Assembly (NCBI GenBank): GCA_001510575.1
Contig: LNGK01000002.1
Coordinates: 1,662,144 to 1,726,143 of the forward strand
DNA from: Knoxdaviesia capensis
Taxonomy: Eukaryota; Ascomycota; Sordariomycetes; Microascales; Gondwanamycetaceae
Length of the DNA stretch: 64,000 bases
Reading direction: 5' to 3'
Under the pieces are notes generated by a model. It was not told the DNA's origin. It saw only the letters and a list, made by a program, of their open reading frames with translations, and searched no databases. The translations under genes were made by a program, and so were the position numbers. How positions within the stretch are numbered: the stretch's first letter is position 1; each line of letters begins with the position of its first letter. Shown here piece after piece: positions 33,301 through 47,000 of this stretch.

Positions 33301-36300
33301 GGAGAGCGGGGGGGCGGGAACAACTTACGTAGGAAAAGGTTGGCCACCGATGTGGTGAACTGGGACAAACCCGCGCTGGCCTTGACTGATGTGGTAAAAC
33401 GATCAATGCTCAATGGCCCTGAGAATGGGGGGTTGGTTGGTCTGTCTTCAAACAGAATGTCGTGATACTGTTATAGGAATGCTCCGCCGCCACGGATGGG
33501 CTGGCCAAGTACCCCTTGTATGCCACAGCCCGCCAAACGGTACTTCGGCCGCCCATTCTCTGACAAGTTTGAACAGGTTCCTGCAGGACCTTGCACAACG
33601 CATTGATTGGCAGCGGAAGAACCGTACAAAGCTCTCCTTTATTCTCAATTATAATGTCTCCTCCCACCCACTCAGACCGGCCGTTTTACAATGGTACAAA
33701 CAGGCCACTTCACCGGGCCCGTCCTTTTTTCTTCTTCTCCCCCTACATACTTTGGCTGTTCGCCTCCTCCTCCCTCAGTTCCGTGTTCCCCTGGTCCCAG
33801 CCATTGGTACTTGTATTGGAGGGGGAGAAGAAGAAGAGCCAGTGGACAAAGCTTCTTAGAGAAGGCGAAAAAAAGAGGGAACCGGCGCATGCAATCCCCC
33901 CTCAGCTATCCAGTGCTGGCCCGGGATTGGCTGCCCAAAGAAGAAAAAAAGGGTGAGAGAGGGGGAGGGCCTCTGCTCTCTTTGCAGCAGTCATCTCGGA
34001 GGGCTGCTTCTCATCAGCTATAGACAAGGGAATGAATTACTCAACAACGCGGCTTAGTGACGAGTCAATGGCTGCGAGAGTGCATCTCTGGCCTGCCATT
34101 GGCTGCCATGCCGTCGGTTGGCTCTCCTCTTGGTGCTGTGCTTCTGGTCGCCACCCCCATTACCTGCATGATATGGGTCTTGGTATTTTTATCTCCTCTC
34201 TCTCTCTCTCTCCCTCCTTTTTTTTCTGCCTTCCAAGTGCCCTTCTCGCTGGGCTTTTTGCGTCAGCCCCTCGCGAACCAGCTGCAGATCAACCCATAAT
34301 TGGCTGATGTTCCATGTATAAGAGAAGCCCGTTATTGCTTCGGCGGGAACAATGAAGGACCCAGCTACTGAGTCATATTGGCTGGGTTATCCGGGCCAAT
34401 TTTGGAGGGGAGGGACATTCTCTTCTTGCATATATTTGCTCCCTCTGGAGCTAAGGGACTCTGCGTGTCCTTGTTGGCTTGCTCGGTCGCTGGGATTCCG
34501 TGGCTTATCTGACCTTGGCTGAGCTGGCCTCTGCCCCTTAAGCTTGACGAACTTGACACAGCCTATGAAACCATCGATGGGAAATGCCAATTGGGGCGAT
34601 AGTTTTCGTTGTCGGGAATCCAATCATTTCGAGGACTGAAGTATTGGTGGATCTACGAGCACTGCACAGGAATCAAAGTCCAATTCCAATTCCAATATCA
34701 GAATTCTATCAGAATTCCCCTGTGGAAGACGGTAAAATCTCAGGGGTTCCAATTGGCTTCTATCGTGTGCACAGCATGTTTTGCCGGATATTTCCCGGCA
34801 CCGAACCCACTTTGTACCCTTGTACCTTTCCTCAATGCTCAGTCATCCAAATTCTAGAGGAGCACACGACATATCACAGAACTGACAGCAAAGAGTAACC
34901 TCATGCGTTGCTCTCCATGCTTCTTTTCCTCTCTTCTCCTCGCCGATCTAATCTGAAAACCCTAACCGTCGATTCCAGAGATACGTCCCCTTAGCATCTG
35001 ATCTTATAGCCGTCCGCCCGCTTGTGGCTGTCCTGCTGCCGGCCATCCGGACGATGACCAGCATCGATTCCCCATTCAATGGCTGGTGGCGTGTATGATG
35101 TTCGCGTTGTTCGCTTTCTTCCCTGCTGGCCCCGTCCAAGCCAGGTCTTGGTCCTTTTCCCCCCTTCTCCGGTATGTAGATTGTAGCGGGCCTGGTCCCT
35201 GATGATTCTCGGAAAAAAGGCCATGCCCGAGTCGTCCTTTTGTTCTCTAACATTATCCTGCCGGTTGACGAGGAGGAAGAGGATCTTCCGTGATATGCAG
35301 ATCTAAGCTTTAAATTTTCTTGCGTGTGTGTGCGTGTATCTAGCCCATGGGATTCTGGCAGGCCTTCCATGCACGGCTCCCCACTCGGCTTCCAGAAGGT
35401 CTGTCTCCAGTTCGATGTTCCGCCCCTCTCTCTGTCTCTCTCTCTCTCTCTGTGGCTCCACGGCCGGCCGAGGCTTTCCGGAACTAGGACGAGGAATGCC
35501 GGGGCCCCCCGTCACCGCCGAGCACGAGAGCAACAGCCCCTCTTGGTGACAGCCAGCACAACGGAGACGTACATAGAAAATCCTGCACGCTATATAACAT
35601 CTCCATACGCCTGCGGAGCCAGGCCGGCGCGGTTGACGGACGGCGTTCTGACATGTCGTATAGAGTAATTTCACCAAGAGGAACGCCGCCGCACCCACCG
35701 ACTCCATCTTCGGCCCTTGGAGATATTTTCTTTCTGGTCCCTGGTCCCCCATGTAAAGTTTCTGCGACGACAGTGGGCTCTGCCGGCGTCATAAGAAAAA
35801 ACCCACGAGAAAAAAGCCATGAACATATCCACTCGGTAGTTTACCCGCCCATAATCCACAGTATTACCATATGGAAACTTCACAAAGGAACTTCATCTAC
35901 GACAGACCGCTTGACTGACAGGGACACGATGAAGATTTTTATATATTTTATATTCTTCAACCCGCTGGAAACTCCTCCCAAATCTCCGTTCTGGTGCAGA
36001 GAGAGGGGCCGGAGCTGTGGAAAAACACCAGCAGTTGGCATCCACACGCAGGTTTTTTTTTTCTCGTTAGTTTCTCGTGATCTCTTGCCGTTTACGTGTC
36101 GAACTTCTGTTGAGCGGTGCTCCATCAACCAGCCCGCTCTGAAAAAATTCTCTTCTCGCGTCAAGGACTCCATCGATGGGCCGATATGGCACCCCTCGGC
36201 AATACGGAGTTGTGCGGCATGTATGTCAGAAAATACCAGACATGCAGAAACAGAATGATCGGCTCTGCAACGAAAAAAAAAATAAGATAAGATAATTTGA

Positions 36301-36680
36301 GAGCGAGGGCCATCGGGGGATCTGATGGGGCGTCAGGCAAGGGAACACAAAACAAAAAAAGGCAGTGCGGTCCAGCATAAGCAGGACGGCGATGAAGATG
36401 CACAGGCGCCTCCACACCGGACCAAGCCATTGGCTGGTAATGCACGTCTCCAAAGTGGTGTCTGTCTGAAGCTGAAAACTCTAAGAGTATCAAAAAAGTT
36501 ATCTAGGTCTGACTGGCTTGCAGACTAAAATGCCTGTGTCCATCGGGATTCTGACTCGCTTAGGGGCAACCGGGGGGGACGGGAACGACCAGAGCACTGC
36601 ATCCGGAATAGCGAAGCAACGAACAACATGCAGGGCCTATCGACACCTCAAACTAGTGATGTCCCGACACGTCGATCGCT

Positions 36681-36706
36681 GTGTGTGTGTGTGTGTGTGT
36701 GTGTGT
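36681..36706. repeat. (GT)13 microsatellite
   Basis: Uninterrupted GT run in the gene-poor interval. Confidence 0.96.
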
Positions 36707-37436
36707 GGCCGTCAAGACAGGCCCTGTGCAGCCAGGATGATCACCAGCAAAAAAACACAGGCCGGAGCAGCACACTGCACATGTGGGGGGGCGAGAGACC
36801 GCCACAGGCGGCCATGCCACATCCAAAACAAACAATCGTCATCTTCCCTGGTGCCGATTCTTCTAGACTGGGGGCCGCCGCCCAATTGCGTTGTTTTCCC
36901 CTGTAACATTCCGGAAAAGGGAACAGAACGGCAGGAAATACGACATGGCCCGGTTGCGAGACCACCGGGAGAGAAAATCATGTCCAAGGTCTCTTGGTCT
37001 CTGTAAGGACATTCCCAGTCTTGGAGAGATGGACTTCAGAGACATCTTGTTGCGAGATGAAGGCTACACGGTTTGTGTTCTAAGAGCGATCGTGCCATGT
37101 TGAGAGCACCCAGAGACCACCAGGAGATCCAAACCCCCACCCGGCCCCCAAGTCCGGCCCTCCGTCGTACACACACACATTACACACAGCGGCCCAAAAC
37201 CACGACCGCCTGCTAACTTAGTTACAGACTCACCGTCAATGCATGCTGTCCCGCCATGCCGGCCGCCATTCAGGCCTGTCCATCGCCCTATAGCATGCTC
37301 CTATCACGGGGGGTGACTGCTGGGAATTGCCCACTCAGATCGGGTTCCTGGCTCTGACCCGTACGTACTACAGACGCTACTTTATGCACATGTGCTACTA
37401 CTCCTCACTCAACCACCCCCGGAGCTGATCACTGCA

Positions 37437-37460
37437 ACACACACACACACACACACACAC
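37437..37460. repeat. (AC)12 microsatellite
   Basis: Uninterrupted AC run in the gene-poor interval. Confidence 0.95.
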
Positions 37461-39000
37461 TGATGATTCCAGGCTGCGTGTCCCCTCTCCTCGCTGTGGG
37501 ACTATCATTGATTGGAGAGGAGCGGTTTGTCCGCCCAGTTTCGCTTCCCTTCTCTGCAACGATCGGCCACATGCAAACTCTTTAGCCCTCCCCGTGCCGC
37601 TCCAAAAAGAGACGTACGTTTGTTTCCCCCCTCATCCGTAACCACAGGCCTTTCCAAGCCCGTGTCTGGAATGCCAACCACCCCCCAACACTGGGCTTGT
37701 TGACGGGACACGTTGAATCCCTCTTCACCAGGGCAAGGAAGAATCAAGCTCGGGTCTGCACTCTGCAGCTGGTTTCTGTCCCTAACACCCCCCGGCCACA
37801 TGTGATTCTGTCGGGGGGGAACGGACGGACGGTCGTTATGCATTGAACAAGCAAGCAAAAGACACACCCGTGATGGCAGGGTATCAGCGACCAAAACCAA
37901 TGCTGGGATGCGTCAAACCGTCTCAAGTTTCAGCATGCCTGGACGAAGAATGGGGGGAACCTTTGAGCTTCTGGAAGAGAGGACGTACTGTACATTGCTT
38001 GTGATCGTGCCTCCTTTTTTTCCTCGTTACTGTTGTTTAAAGAGGTGTCGTCTCTGGTTAACGAGGATATATATTGAGTGATAGGCTGAGCGCAAATAAA
38101 TAGCCTGAAGCGAGCCACTTTAACTAACTCGTCTGCACTTTGGAACCCCTACCATTCCATGTCGTCACGTCTGTGAACAATTTCCCAATTCGGGTTAATT
38201 GAAAAAGACACAGCAAGAAAAAAAGGAAGCCGTTGTTTCTGACGGGCCCTGCCTCAGTCAAAGTCACTTGTCCTGCTTCTCGTCCCTCTGCCCCATCTTA
38301 CCATAATTCTATCTTCTCATGTGGACATCCAAAACGTGTCCGTGGAGATAGCACCATGTCTCAATACACCCGATCCTGGCCGTATGTACGGTGAGAACCT
38401 GTTTTTTTGCTCTCGCTTTTGCCTCACCTACAAACGCCTCCTCCTCAACACACACAAAGACCCCGCGGCCTTTTTACACCGTCACGCTCACCTTTCCAGG
38501 AAGGCGAAGCACCGCCGACCAGGGCCCGTCCAGCATGGGGGGAGACAACCGGCATCAAATCAGAGACCGTGTTGCATAGATGTTTGTGACATGGCTTCCT
38601 TCCCTCTCTCCTCTCTCACGTACGCCAGCCAAGGTTCAGGATATAAAAAATGAATATTCTGGACGACACTCCACCGCAGACAGGCTAAACACGGATATTT
38701 CACCCCACGACAAAAAGAACTTGGCCACAAGAGTGTTGGTGTAGGAGTCGGGGAGTAAGCCTGTCCGTAAAAAAAAAAAAAAAAGAAACCATCGACATCT
38801 CCACACACCAGTAGTTTTTCTCCTACGTCTTTTGCTTTTCGCGGGTCGCGAGGTGTTCGTGTCCAGCGGCGCGTGGAGACGAGACTTTTTTGTTCTTCTC
38901 TGTTCCTTGGCCCCCGCCTCCGGGAAGCGAGCTAGACATGCTAAGTTGCTAGTACCACACACACCACACACCACAAGACGAAAGAGAAGAGAGAAGAGAG

Positions 39001-42000
39001 CTTGCGGGTATCGGGTTCTTGGGAGGGATCCCAGCACTTTGGATCCTGCCGCGTGCACTTTCGTTCTCCATCTTGTTTCTGGGCGCTTCCCTCACCCCCC
39101 TCGCCTTGGTTGAAGTGTGGTCTTCAGTGCTGTTCTGGGCCGGGGAGGAGACGACACACGCAATGGCTCCGGAGCGTGGACTCCCCAAGTCTCACATGCA
39201 CGCCAGAAAGCACCACAACCTAGGTAGCCAGTAGCCACTAGCCAGTGCGTCGTTGAAATGTACGTGATATTCCCAGTAGCCAGGAGGTCAGCAGGCAGGA
39301 TTACCTGCAGTGACATTTCTAAGAGGCGTATTCGCCCCAAGAGCGTTCCGTTGGATGATTTGGGAATGGCCTCCTCGCGTTCTTTTGGCTGTTCCTCGTT
39401 GACCGATTCCTCCGTTTCCGCCCACTGCTCCACCTGCAATGATCAATCGGTGACGATATACAGTACAGGCAACGTCAAGAATGGGCCTCGCAGCTTGGCT
39501 GGTAGTATTGACCGTAAAAGCCGTACAGGCCCCACCATCCTGTACAGGCCTTCAGAGAGACAGCAGAGCACGATTCGACGCGACCACATCCACCCATCCA
39601 TCCATAGCGACATGTTCTTCGCATATATGCACGTAAAAATTCTCGTAACAATCCCAGCCTGCAGCAGAACTAAGGCTGAAAGGACCAAAAGACTGGCAGT
39701 CGATATCCAGGCAAGAAAAACTTGTGGAACACCCAGCCAGTCCGGGGTCCGCCCTTCCGTCATAGGCTTGACTGTGTATGCAAGTTTTGCAGCAGGCAGG
39801 CAAAGCGAGATCGTGCCATTGGAGCACCACAACCTGACACCACCACTTTTTCGTCTCCTCCTCTCCACTAGCCACCGGAATTCCACTTCCAATCCTAGCC
39901 ATGCCTACGAAAAGTTTGTGATTTACAAGACGGTGAGGGCGCGTGTCCACCGAGAAGTGAGAGAGCGAGAGGGGATGGGAAATTTTTCATGACTCCACGG
40001 CGGCAGTTAGTGGGGGGAAGGGAGGGGGAAATAGACAAAGCCCACCGAAGCCGAGTCTTGTCCCGGACTACTCAAAAAAAAGAAAATAAAAGAAACCCAG
40101 TCAAGTTCCGGGACCCCGGCCACCGCGCCTCGGAAAGAGTGTGAAAGGAGGGTCTAATGGCGGTTTCGAATAGAGCGGTCACCAATAGACAGACATATGG
40201 TGACTTTTTGGTGGTTTTAGTGCGGTATACGGGGCCCGAGAGGAGGAAATAAATGTTGCAGCAGCGCGCTGAAAAATGGAGTCTCAAGGTGGAGAGAGAA
40301 GGCGGAGAAGCGGGATGGAGTGGAGGAGGGTGTGAGTGGAGGCTTTCTCGTTAACGAGCTCGGCCATTGGGACATGCACGTCGTATGTTTAGTACTTGTA
40401 TGTGTGTATGGTGGTATGCATGTATGTCCATACTGTAGTGTAGTGTATGCACATAGTGTAGTGTACTGTATGCACATACGAGTACATCGAGCCTGTGGTG
40501 CTATTGTGTCCAGCCAGCCATTGACGGAGGGAGAGCCTGGCGCAGTGTCGGTGTCTCGATACGCATATCCGACCTGTCTTCCATCATGGACGGCGACCAA
40601 TTGGCCGGTAAGACATCCAGGCTGCGCCAGAAACAGCAACGCGAGAGCTGCAATGCCGCCATGCCAATGTGATGTGGTAATTTCCAGCAATCAGTTCAAT
40701 CTCAATCGAGTCCAATTGCACGCATTGGAATCTTGCTTGTCGTTATCTCGAGCCCTTCAGCTGTCAAAAAAAGAAAGAAAAGTTTTGAGCATAAACATCA
40801 AATCTAGCGAAAGCCGGTCTTGGATGTCTAAGTCTGTTAAGCGCGAGCTCCTTCCAGGTGTGCAATGCAATTCCAATACGCGGGGGCACCTTCCCTCTTG
40901 AGTTTGTGTCGTTCCTGCCATCAATAGATAGCGGTATTGGTGTTCAGGTCGGTGGTCGTGCCTTCCCTGAACAAAGCACGCCAAAAAACGCAACAGGGAA
41001 AGAACAATCGTTAATTAAAGAATAAAAAGAAGAAAAAAAGAAAGAAATTCCAACGAACGAAGCCAAGTGATCGGCCCTAACCCCAAAATAGGCATACGCC
41101 AACGCTAAGCTAAAATCATCAATGGCGTCAAACGCGAAACCCGCGGTCGTGAGCCAATCACGGGCTGGCCCGAAACTATGGGAACATCCTGCCCAACGCG
41201 CACGATATGACGCGATTTTTGCAGTGTCGGGTTGCTTTTTTGCTTGGCTTGGTATAAAGAGTGACAAATGTCGTTCCCGCGGCCGTGACGCGCGCGCCGT
41301 CCGCGCGTGCTCCGTGAACGCGATGCCGATTTATATATATATATATACATATATTTTTTTTTCTACTGGGGGAAGCCGTTTTTTCCAATTAAACTTCTCT
41401 CGCTGGGCCATGTACCTGCCGCATACTACTTGTATGGCACTGGTACTTTGGGCTTCCTTGCCGTGGTTTCTTGCTCACGTATAGCCCGAGTGCTTCATAA
41501 CTTCATTTCCCAGCCCGTGATTTGTGGTCGGCGCAAATTTACGCGTGCATAATTTGGCACTGAAATGCTGCAGACCGAACACAACCTCAACCACTCAAAG
41601 CGTCCCCTTCGATGCGTTGAGATTGTCGGCGAGCAATTTCATGGAATCTTGTAATCTTGTTCGCGATGGATGGTCAATCCAGACTTTCCAACTGCCCAGG
41701 TTTGTTTGCATGCCTGTGGTTTTGGGTTCCCTGCGCTTCTCGTACTTCATTCGTGGGTATCTTGGAGGTTTCTGGATGATGATGACGGAGTATGTCTCCT
41801 CCGTGGGTAATGAGAGTGGCCGTGCCAGTTATGAGCATGTGCAAGATGGCTGGGCGTTTGTAATGACGGGTCAAAAGTCAAGTCAGCTGTGCCCTGTCCT
41901 CTCTCCTCTCGCTGCCAACTCGGCCCCAGCAAACACTAGCACCTGTAAGCTCCGCCGTCACTTCATTGTGGATGCCGTTGACCTGCCCTGTCTGCCTCTA

Positions 42001-45000
42001 ATAGGCCTCTGCTCCCTCCTGGCATCATGTGATGGGAAGGTTTTAACGGGGCCCACGGACCTTGTGCACCAGAGTATTGAGTCAAGCTGAAGTTTCAATG
42101 GGGCAGGTCCGGCGTACGCCGCCCACCAATGTCGAAACAGAAAAGACCAGCAAGGTTGAAAAGTCTTTCGCTGTGTCTATCCACACAGCCGGTGGCACAC
42201 AGCCTTGATGACACGCAGCACCTCGGTCTATGTCAGACATGAGGGAATCATCCAGAGAGGGTGGGTGGGTGGAGAGTAGCTCCTGCTTCAGCCAGTGTGT
42301 CAGTCATCACGGCGACGGCGACGGATGATACTGCAGAATCTGGCCAAGTCACCTTACGCTCCAAGGATCCCGGGGTCCCGGGGTCGGAGCGCGTCGGAGG
42401 AGGATCCAGCAATTTAAAAAGTCTGCCCAGCCCAGCCCACAATCGGGAGCGAGTGCTCAGAGCTCAGCGCCAGCACTGTGGCCACCTGCTTGCAAACCAG
42501 CCCTCCGGCCTGCCCTCTTGGGTACGTGCAGAGAGTGAGCACGGCTGTATCAACTCCAATATAAAAGAACGTCATACAGTGACTGCGCCCGACAAGATTA
42601 CTGTACGCCAAAACTCTTTCGTCTGGTTGGTTGTCCCGCCAGGATTCCACATGCTCCAGGGCACAGGAGCCACAAACCGGAACAGCCATTCAACCAATTC
42701 TGAATCCGCTCGCCCATGTCTTCTCTCCTCTTCAGCATCCATGCTTTATGTCGGTCTGGTGCTTCATTTCGCGTGTCGATCATCCCCAGCATAGCAGCTG
42801 GAACCCCCGAACTCTTTGGTTCCTCGGGCGGGCTTCTTTTGGCAGGGAAACGTCGTATTCCTCCTCTCTTGTTGCTAGACCAAGACCGGCCGTTGTTTGG
42901 CACTGGCGATATCAAACAGCACATTTTTGCTTAGCGACACCTGGTGGCTTGTTCAAGGATATTCTGGGAGGTGTTTGCGGATGTGCCTCTCCGCCCATAT
43001 TTCCTCCCAACCTCTCGATATCACTTGTTCCAAGCACCTCTCCGCCCATCATTGGCTGGATGCTACAGGCATATCTACAGGGGAGACAGCAGGGTTTGTT
43101 CGGTTTCTTGTTTCCAGCCAGGCCGTTTGCGGTGCTGCTGTTGTTGGTGTTGCACAGTCGGGGGTATAATCTTGCATAAGTATTTTCTCCGAGATGAAGG
43201 AAAGGATAAGAAAGGACTGTAGAGCATGGAAGCGGTGATCATTAGGGCGATGAAGTATCTCGGGATGCTTCTTAGATGAAGTCCGGCGAGATATGGCTAG
43301 ATATGGGCATACAGTACAGGAATGAAGCAGGACACCCTAAGTTCGTCTTCGGTTTCCTCACATTGGACCGGCCGCTGTTCAGCCCTGTCAAAGAAGTCAT
43401 CTTGTCGTCTAGCAACGAAATGGCACAGGAGACCAGAGGCAGTGAGCCCGGGCTAGAGCCAAGCTGAATCACTTCACTGTGTGATAGCACATATCAGGGT
43501 CTCCAAGGATTGCTATGAAAGTACCTCCTGTACTCACATATGATATAATATGATAATCTCATCTCCCCTTCGCGACAGCTGCTCGTTTGGAGGAGACACG
43601 CTCTTCCACGCGACAGATAAAGAGATGAGAGACACCAGATTTCATCCCCGTATTCGCGGCGCGCAAATGCTCAAAGATCCATGATCGCAGCTTAGCGTTT
43701 TCCAAAGCTCGAAATTTGGAGGTATAATGAAGTCCGTTAAAACACATACAGCCCGTCCGTTTCAACGTGGAATATTTGTGACCGTAGCTAGTCAGGGTTC
43801 AGGGAAGGGAAGGATTCGATACCTGCAAGTCCAGTACAGTACATTGTGTACTGTAGACTTCTGCTTCCATGGCTTGCGGTCTTGCACATCGCATAGAAAG
43901 CAACATTAGATTAGGCGAGAAGAAAACAAGCCGGCCACACTTTTACCCTGCAGATTAATTAGCTGTTGGTGTTTCCAGGCGGTTCCGTCAGCTTATAATA
44001 CCACGCAGTACTCATAGCACTAGACCGCAAGGACGAGTCGTGTGAGGAGGCAACGATGACGGATTTCCGGCCGTGAGTTCGTTACGCACACCTACTGTAC
44101 TGAGCGTATCTCGATGACAAGAACGTCAAAGGTTGCCAGTCACTACTGTCCTGCTCTCCTATCGTCGATGAAGGCGTAATGCATTGTGCACATATACAGT
44201 ACAGTGAAGTAATAGGATCATATCGCAAGATACCAGCAAGTCGTAATACCTCTCTCTCCTAAGTATTCCCGCTTAAGCTAGCACTGCCAATCCGGACCTA
44301 TCACATCTCATCTTCTGTAATCCCCACCATGTCTGTTCTGGGCCTTCCAAGAGTTTGTCTCCAGCTGAAGACAAGCGAAACGAAGGGGAGAGGTGGAAAA
44401 CCACCAACCCCCAAGCCTGCTTGTTTTCGTGTGTACAGTACAGTAGTATGAACGGGTGTGATTCTCACTCATGCAGAGGAGATCCCGAACACCTGCATCC
44501 GCTTTTGTCTGCTGAACCCACACTCTCGCACTTGATGGGGCCGGTCGTTCATTCGGCACACGAGATAACCGACTTTCACCAGACGAATCTTGAGTCGGTA
44601 TTGGGACAAGCAGAAAGCCCCAAAGGCCCTCCTCCAAGTAATATGAGCAGTTTCCCCCAGGGGGGTGGCAAGATTACGGGATTGATAACGGCAGATTTAG
44701 GGGGGCGGCTGCGTATCTTTGTATTGTTGTGTCGTCGGCGTCGGAGCCAGCAGACGTTGCCTTTTTCGCGTTGGATATTCCTAGCCGTTGGGGCGGATGT
44801 CGTGACACCACTGAGAGCTGAACATCAAGCACTATATAAACTGTGACATATAGCCCAATTCGCGGATGTTATGTGCTACTCTCCCCCCTCAGGTATCTCG
44901 GGGCTGGCCGAGTAGGCTTTTGCCCATATCCAGCTTGTGCCCCTTAGGTTGTTGTGTATCACTGTTGGCTATGCTGCTGCTGTTCCCCCATCTTCATTAC

Positions 45001-47000
45001 ATACCCTCTCCTCATCCCACCCACACACACACCCTTCATCTTAACTTAAACCGGCTTGGGAGCGGCTGCAAATCCCCGGTGCTGTCGTGGCAGCCTGTGT
45101 ATGGTGGTCTCGTCGATCGAGCCACACCAGAGGAGAGAGAAGGGGGGGGAGACGAGGGAAAGGCGGGTTGATCTTCAGGATTGGCGCAAGCTTAATATTC
45201 AGTCAAATTGTGGTGGTGGTGGCCTTTACTCTATCTGGCTATCTCCCCTTTTTCTTCTGCGTCTTCCTCAATTCTTCCACATCCACGAATGCGTCGGTCT
45301 GTTATCGCTGGATTTTGGCTAGCAGTGGGCGGTTCTCTCAGCCCAGGTTTGCAAAACACTTCTGGCTCGTATAATGGATTTGTCACGCTGGTTCCTATTT
45401 CGACCCGGGTATGATCTCTGGCTCTTACGTACAGTCCCATATCTCAACCAAGATATCGGCGGGGGTAGTCATACTACCGACGATATATCTCATATACCAC
45501 GAGCACATCACAGGTCGGTCATCCGTAGTGTAGTTTGGCATCTTAGCCGGGTCGTTTAGATGGGATGTTATGACACACACTTAAGACACGCGTCAGGCCC
45601 TGGGCGTCAACCCGGGGTTGCACCAAGGCTCTTGGTTGAGCGTCGGGGCACGACGCGGGAAGCCGGAGGAGCAGCGTGGCTATGGGCGGTAGGAGGTGAA
45701 GATCACCGTGGCACGGCTGAAAGATGACTCGTGGAAGGGGGGGGGGGGAAGGTCGTGACAGGTGGTGTGTGTGGTTGCTTTTCTCTCTTTCTTCATCTTT
45801 GTGGCAGAGATCATGGTATACCCGGCTTTCACCACCACAGGAACGGCGGTATGCAGACAGATTATACCCGGAGATGGTGTGTGCGAGGATCTGACCCGGA
45901 GCAGCGAACCGGGGTCCGAGCCCGGGCGGGGAGCAGCCCTGGGTGAGGGTTCAATGCTCTGTGTAGCACATCCTCGATAGGAGTTCATATTGTATCGTCC
46001 GCCGGCACATATCAGCATACGAATCTTAACGCTGGCAAATGACGGTTGTCACCGTTCACCTCAGGAACAAGGCCCGACTCGCATGAAGCCCGATATTCAA
46101 TTGTTAGCATCCACACATTCATCCAAGGTCTGGGGACTGGCTTCGATGTGGGGTCCTGGTCGCTGTTCTGGACGGCACTGGTCAGAACGTCGATCTATAT
46201 AGATTGCGTTGGGGGGACCCCCTTGAGTGCATGTAGGCGCAGACCAACAAACGACAGCGTGTGTGAGCCGCAGAGTAATATAAACCGAGATATCTCAATC
46301 TTTCAAGATACTGCCATAACCTTTCGAGAGAGAGTGTGTGTGTGTGTGCATCTATAGATGGGCAATATGTGGTGATGTGGTTTCCCCACACTTGGCGGTT
46401 TCAATATATGGTATCTGCACGAATAGAATGTGCTAAGGGCGTCTTCTGTTCTATTCAATGTGGGTTCCGTGAGCAGGCGAAGTGATAGGGCGAACGATTT
46501 CCCGAGACTCTGTTTATATTTGTGGTGGGTATGTTACTTCAAGGCCAGAACCGTCAGATCCCATTTCAAGTGCACCACTGCCTGGTAATCACCAACCAGA
46601 GCGTGTATTGGCCGCAGCGAATCCCGGTTGATATCACCAACCCGGGTGGTCATGAGCACATCTCTAAGTCTCCGGAACACGGTTCCAGCGTGTTGTCCTC
46701 GGTTATTTCCCAATCAAGGCTGAACGCCTGTTATTCTGTTTTCCTGTTTTGCCAGAATCCTTTCATGGCCGATAGCCACGCGCAGGAGTTCCCCGAGAGG
46801 CATCCGTCTCGATGGCGCTGCGGATAGCAGCAAGGTCAACAGCCTCAGTCTATATATGCACATACCCAGCACGCTGCGTTACCGAGCTTCGCTCCAGCCT
46901 ATCAAGCCCCCAGTTTCTCCTCTCGATGATGATATCATGTGGATATGTACCAGCATACTCCATTTTCTACACGAACCAGCTTTTCAGGGCTGCCGGCGAC
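39001..47000. other. Gene-poor interval, part 2
   Basis: No supportable gene. The longest frame (39258-39992, 244 codons) has no recognisable domain and no coding-like composition. This stretch carries several copies of a TACAGTAC/GTACTGTA motif (for example near 39460, 43312, 43834, 44094, 44197 and 44434), a short tandem duplication at 40435-40479, a TA run near 41332-41347 and a TATATAA element near 44830. Confidence 0.6.
40435..40479. repeat. Imperfect tandem duplication, unit about 22 bases
   Basis: Two adjacent copies built on GTGTAGTGTA...TATGCACATA, the second carrying a three-base CTG insertion. Short and non-coding. Confidence 0.7.

Larger units (their letters stand above)
30331..39000. 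other. Gene-poor interval, part 1
   Basis: No frame here shows family similarity, consistent codon bias or splice-supported exon joining. It holds a (TTGC)n stretch near 32797-32823, a local cluster of CCAAT/ATTGG elements at 33926-34760, a telobox-like AACCCTAACC at 34957-34966, a TATATAA element near 35590, a (GT)13 run at 36681-36706 and an (AC)12 run at 37437-37460. Base composition is ordinary, with no AT-rich RIP signature. Confidence 0.6.

Noticed and set aside
39258..39992. Plus-strand frame of 244 codons in the gene-poor interval
   Set aside because: Overlaps similar-length minus-strand frames and has no family features; best explained as a chance frame.
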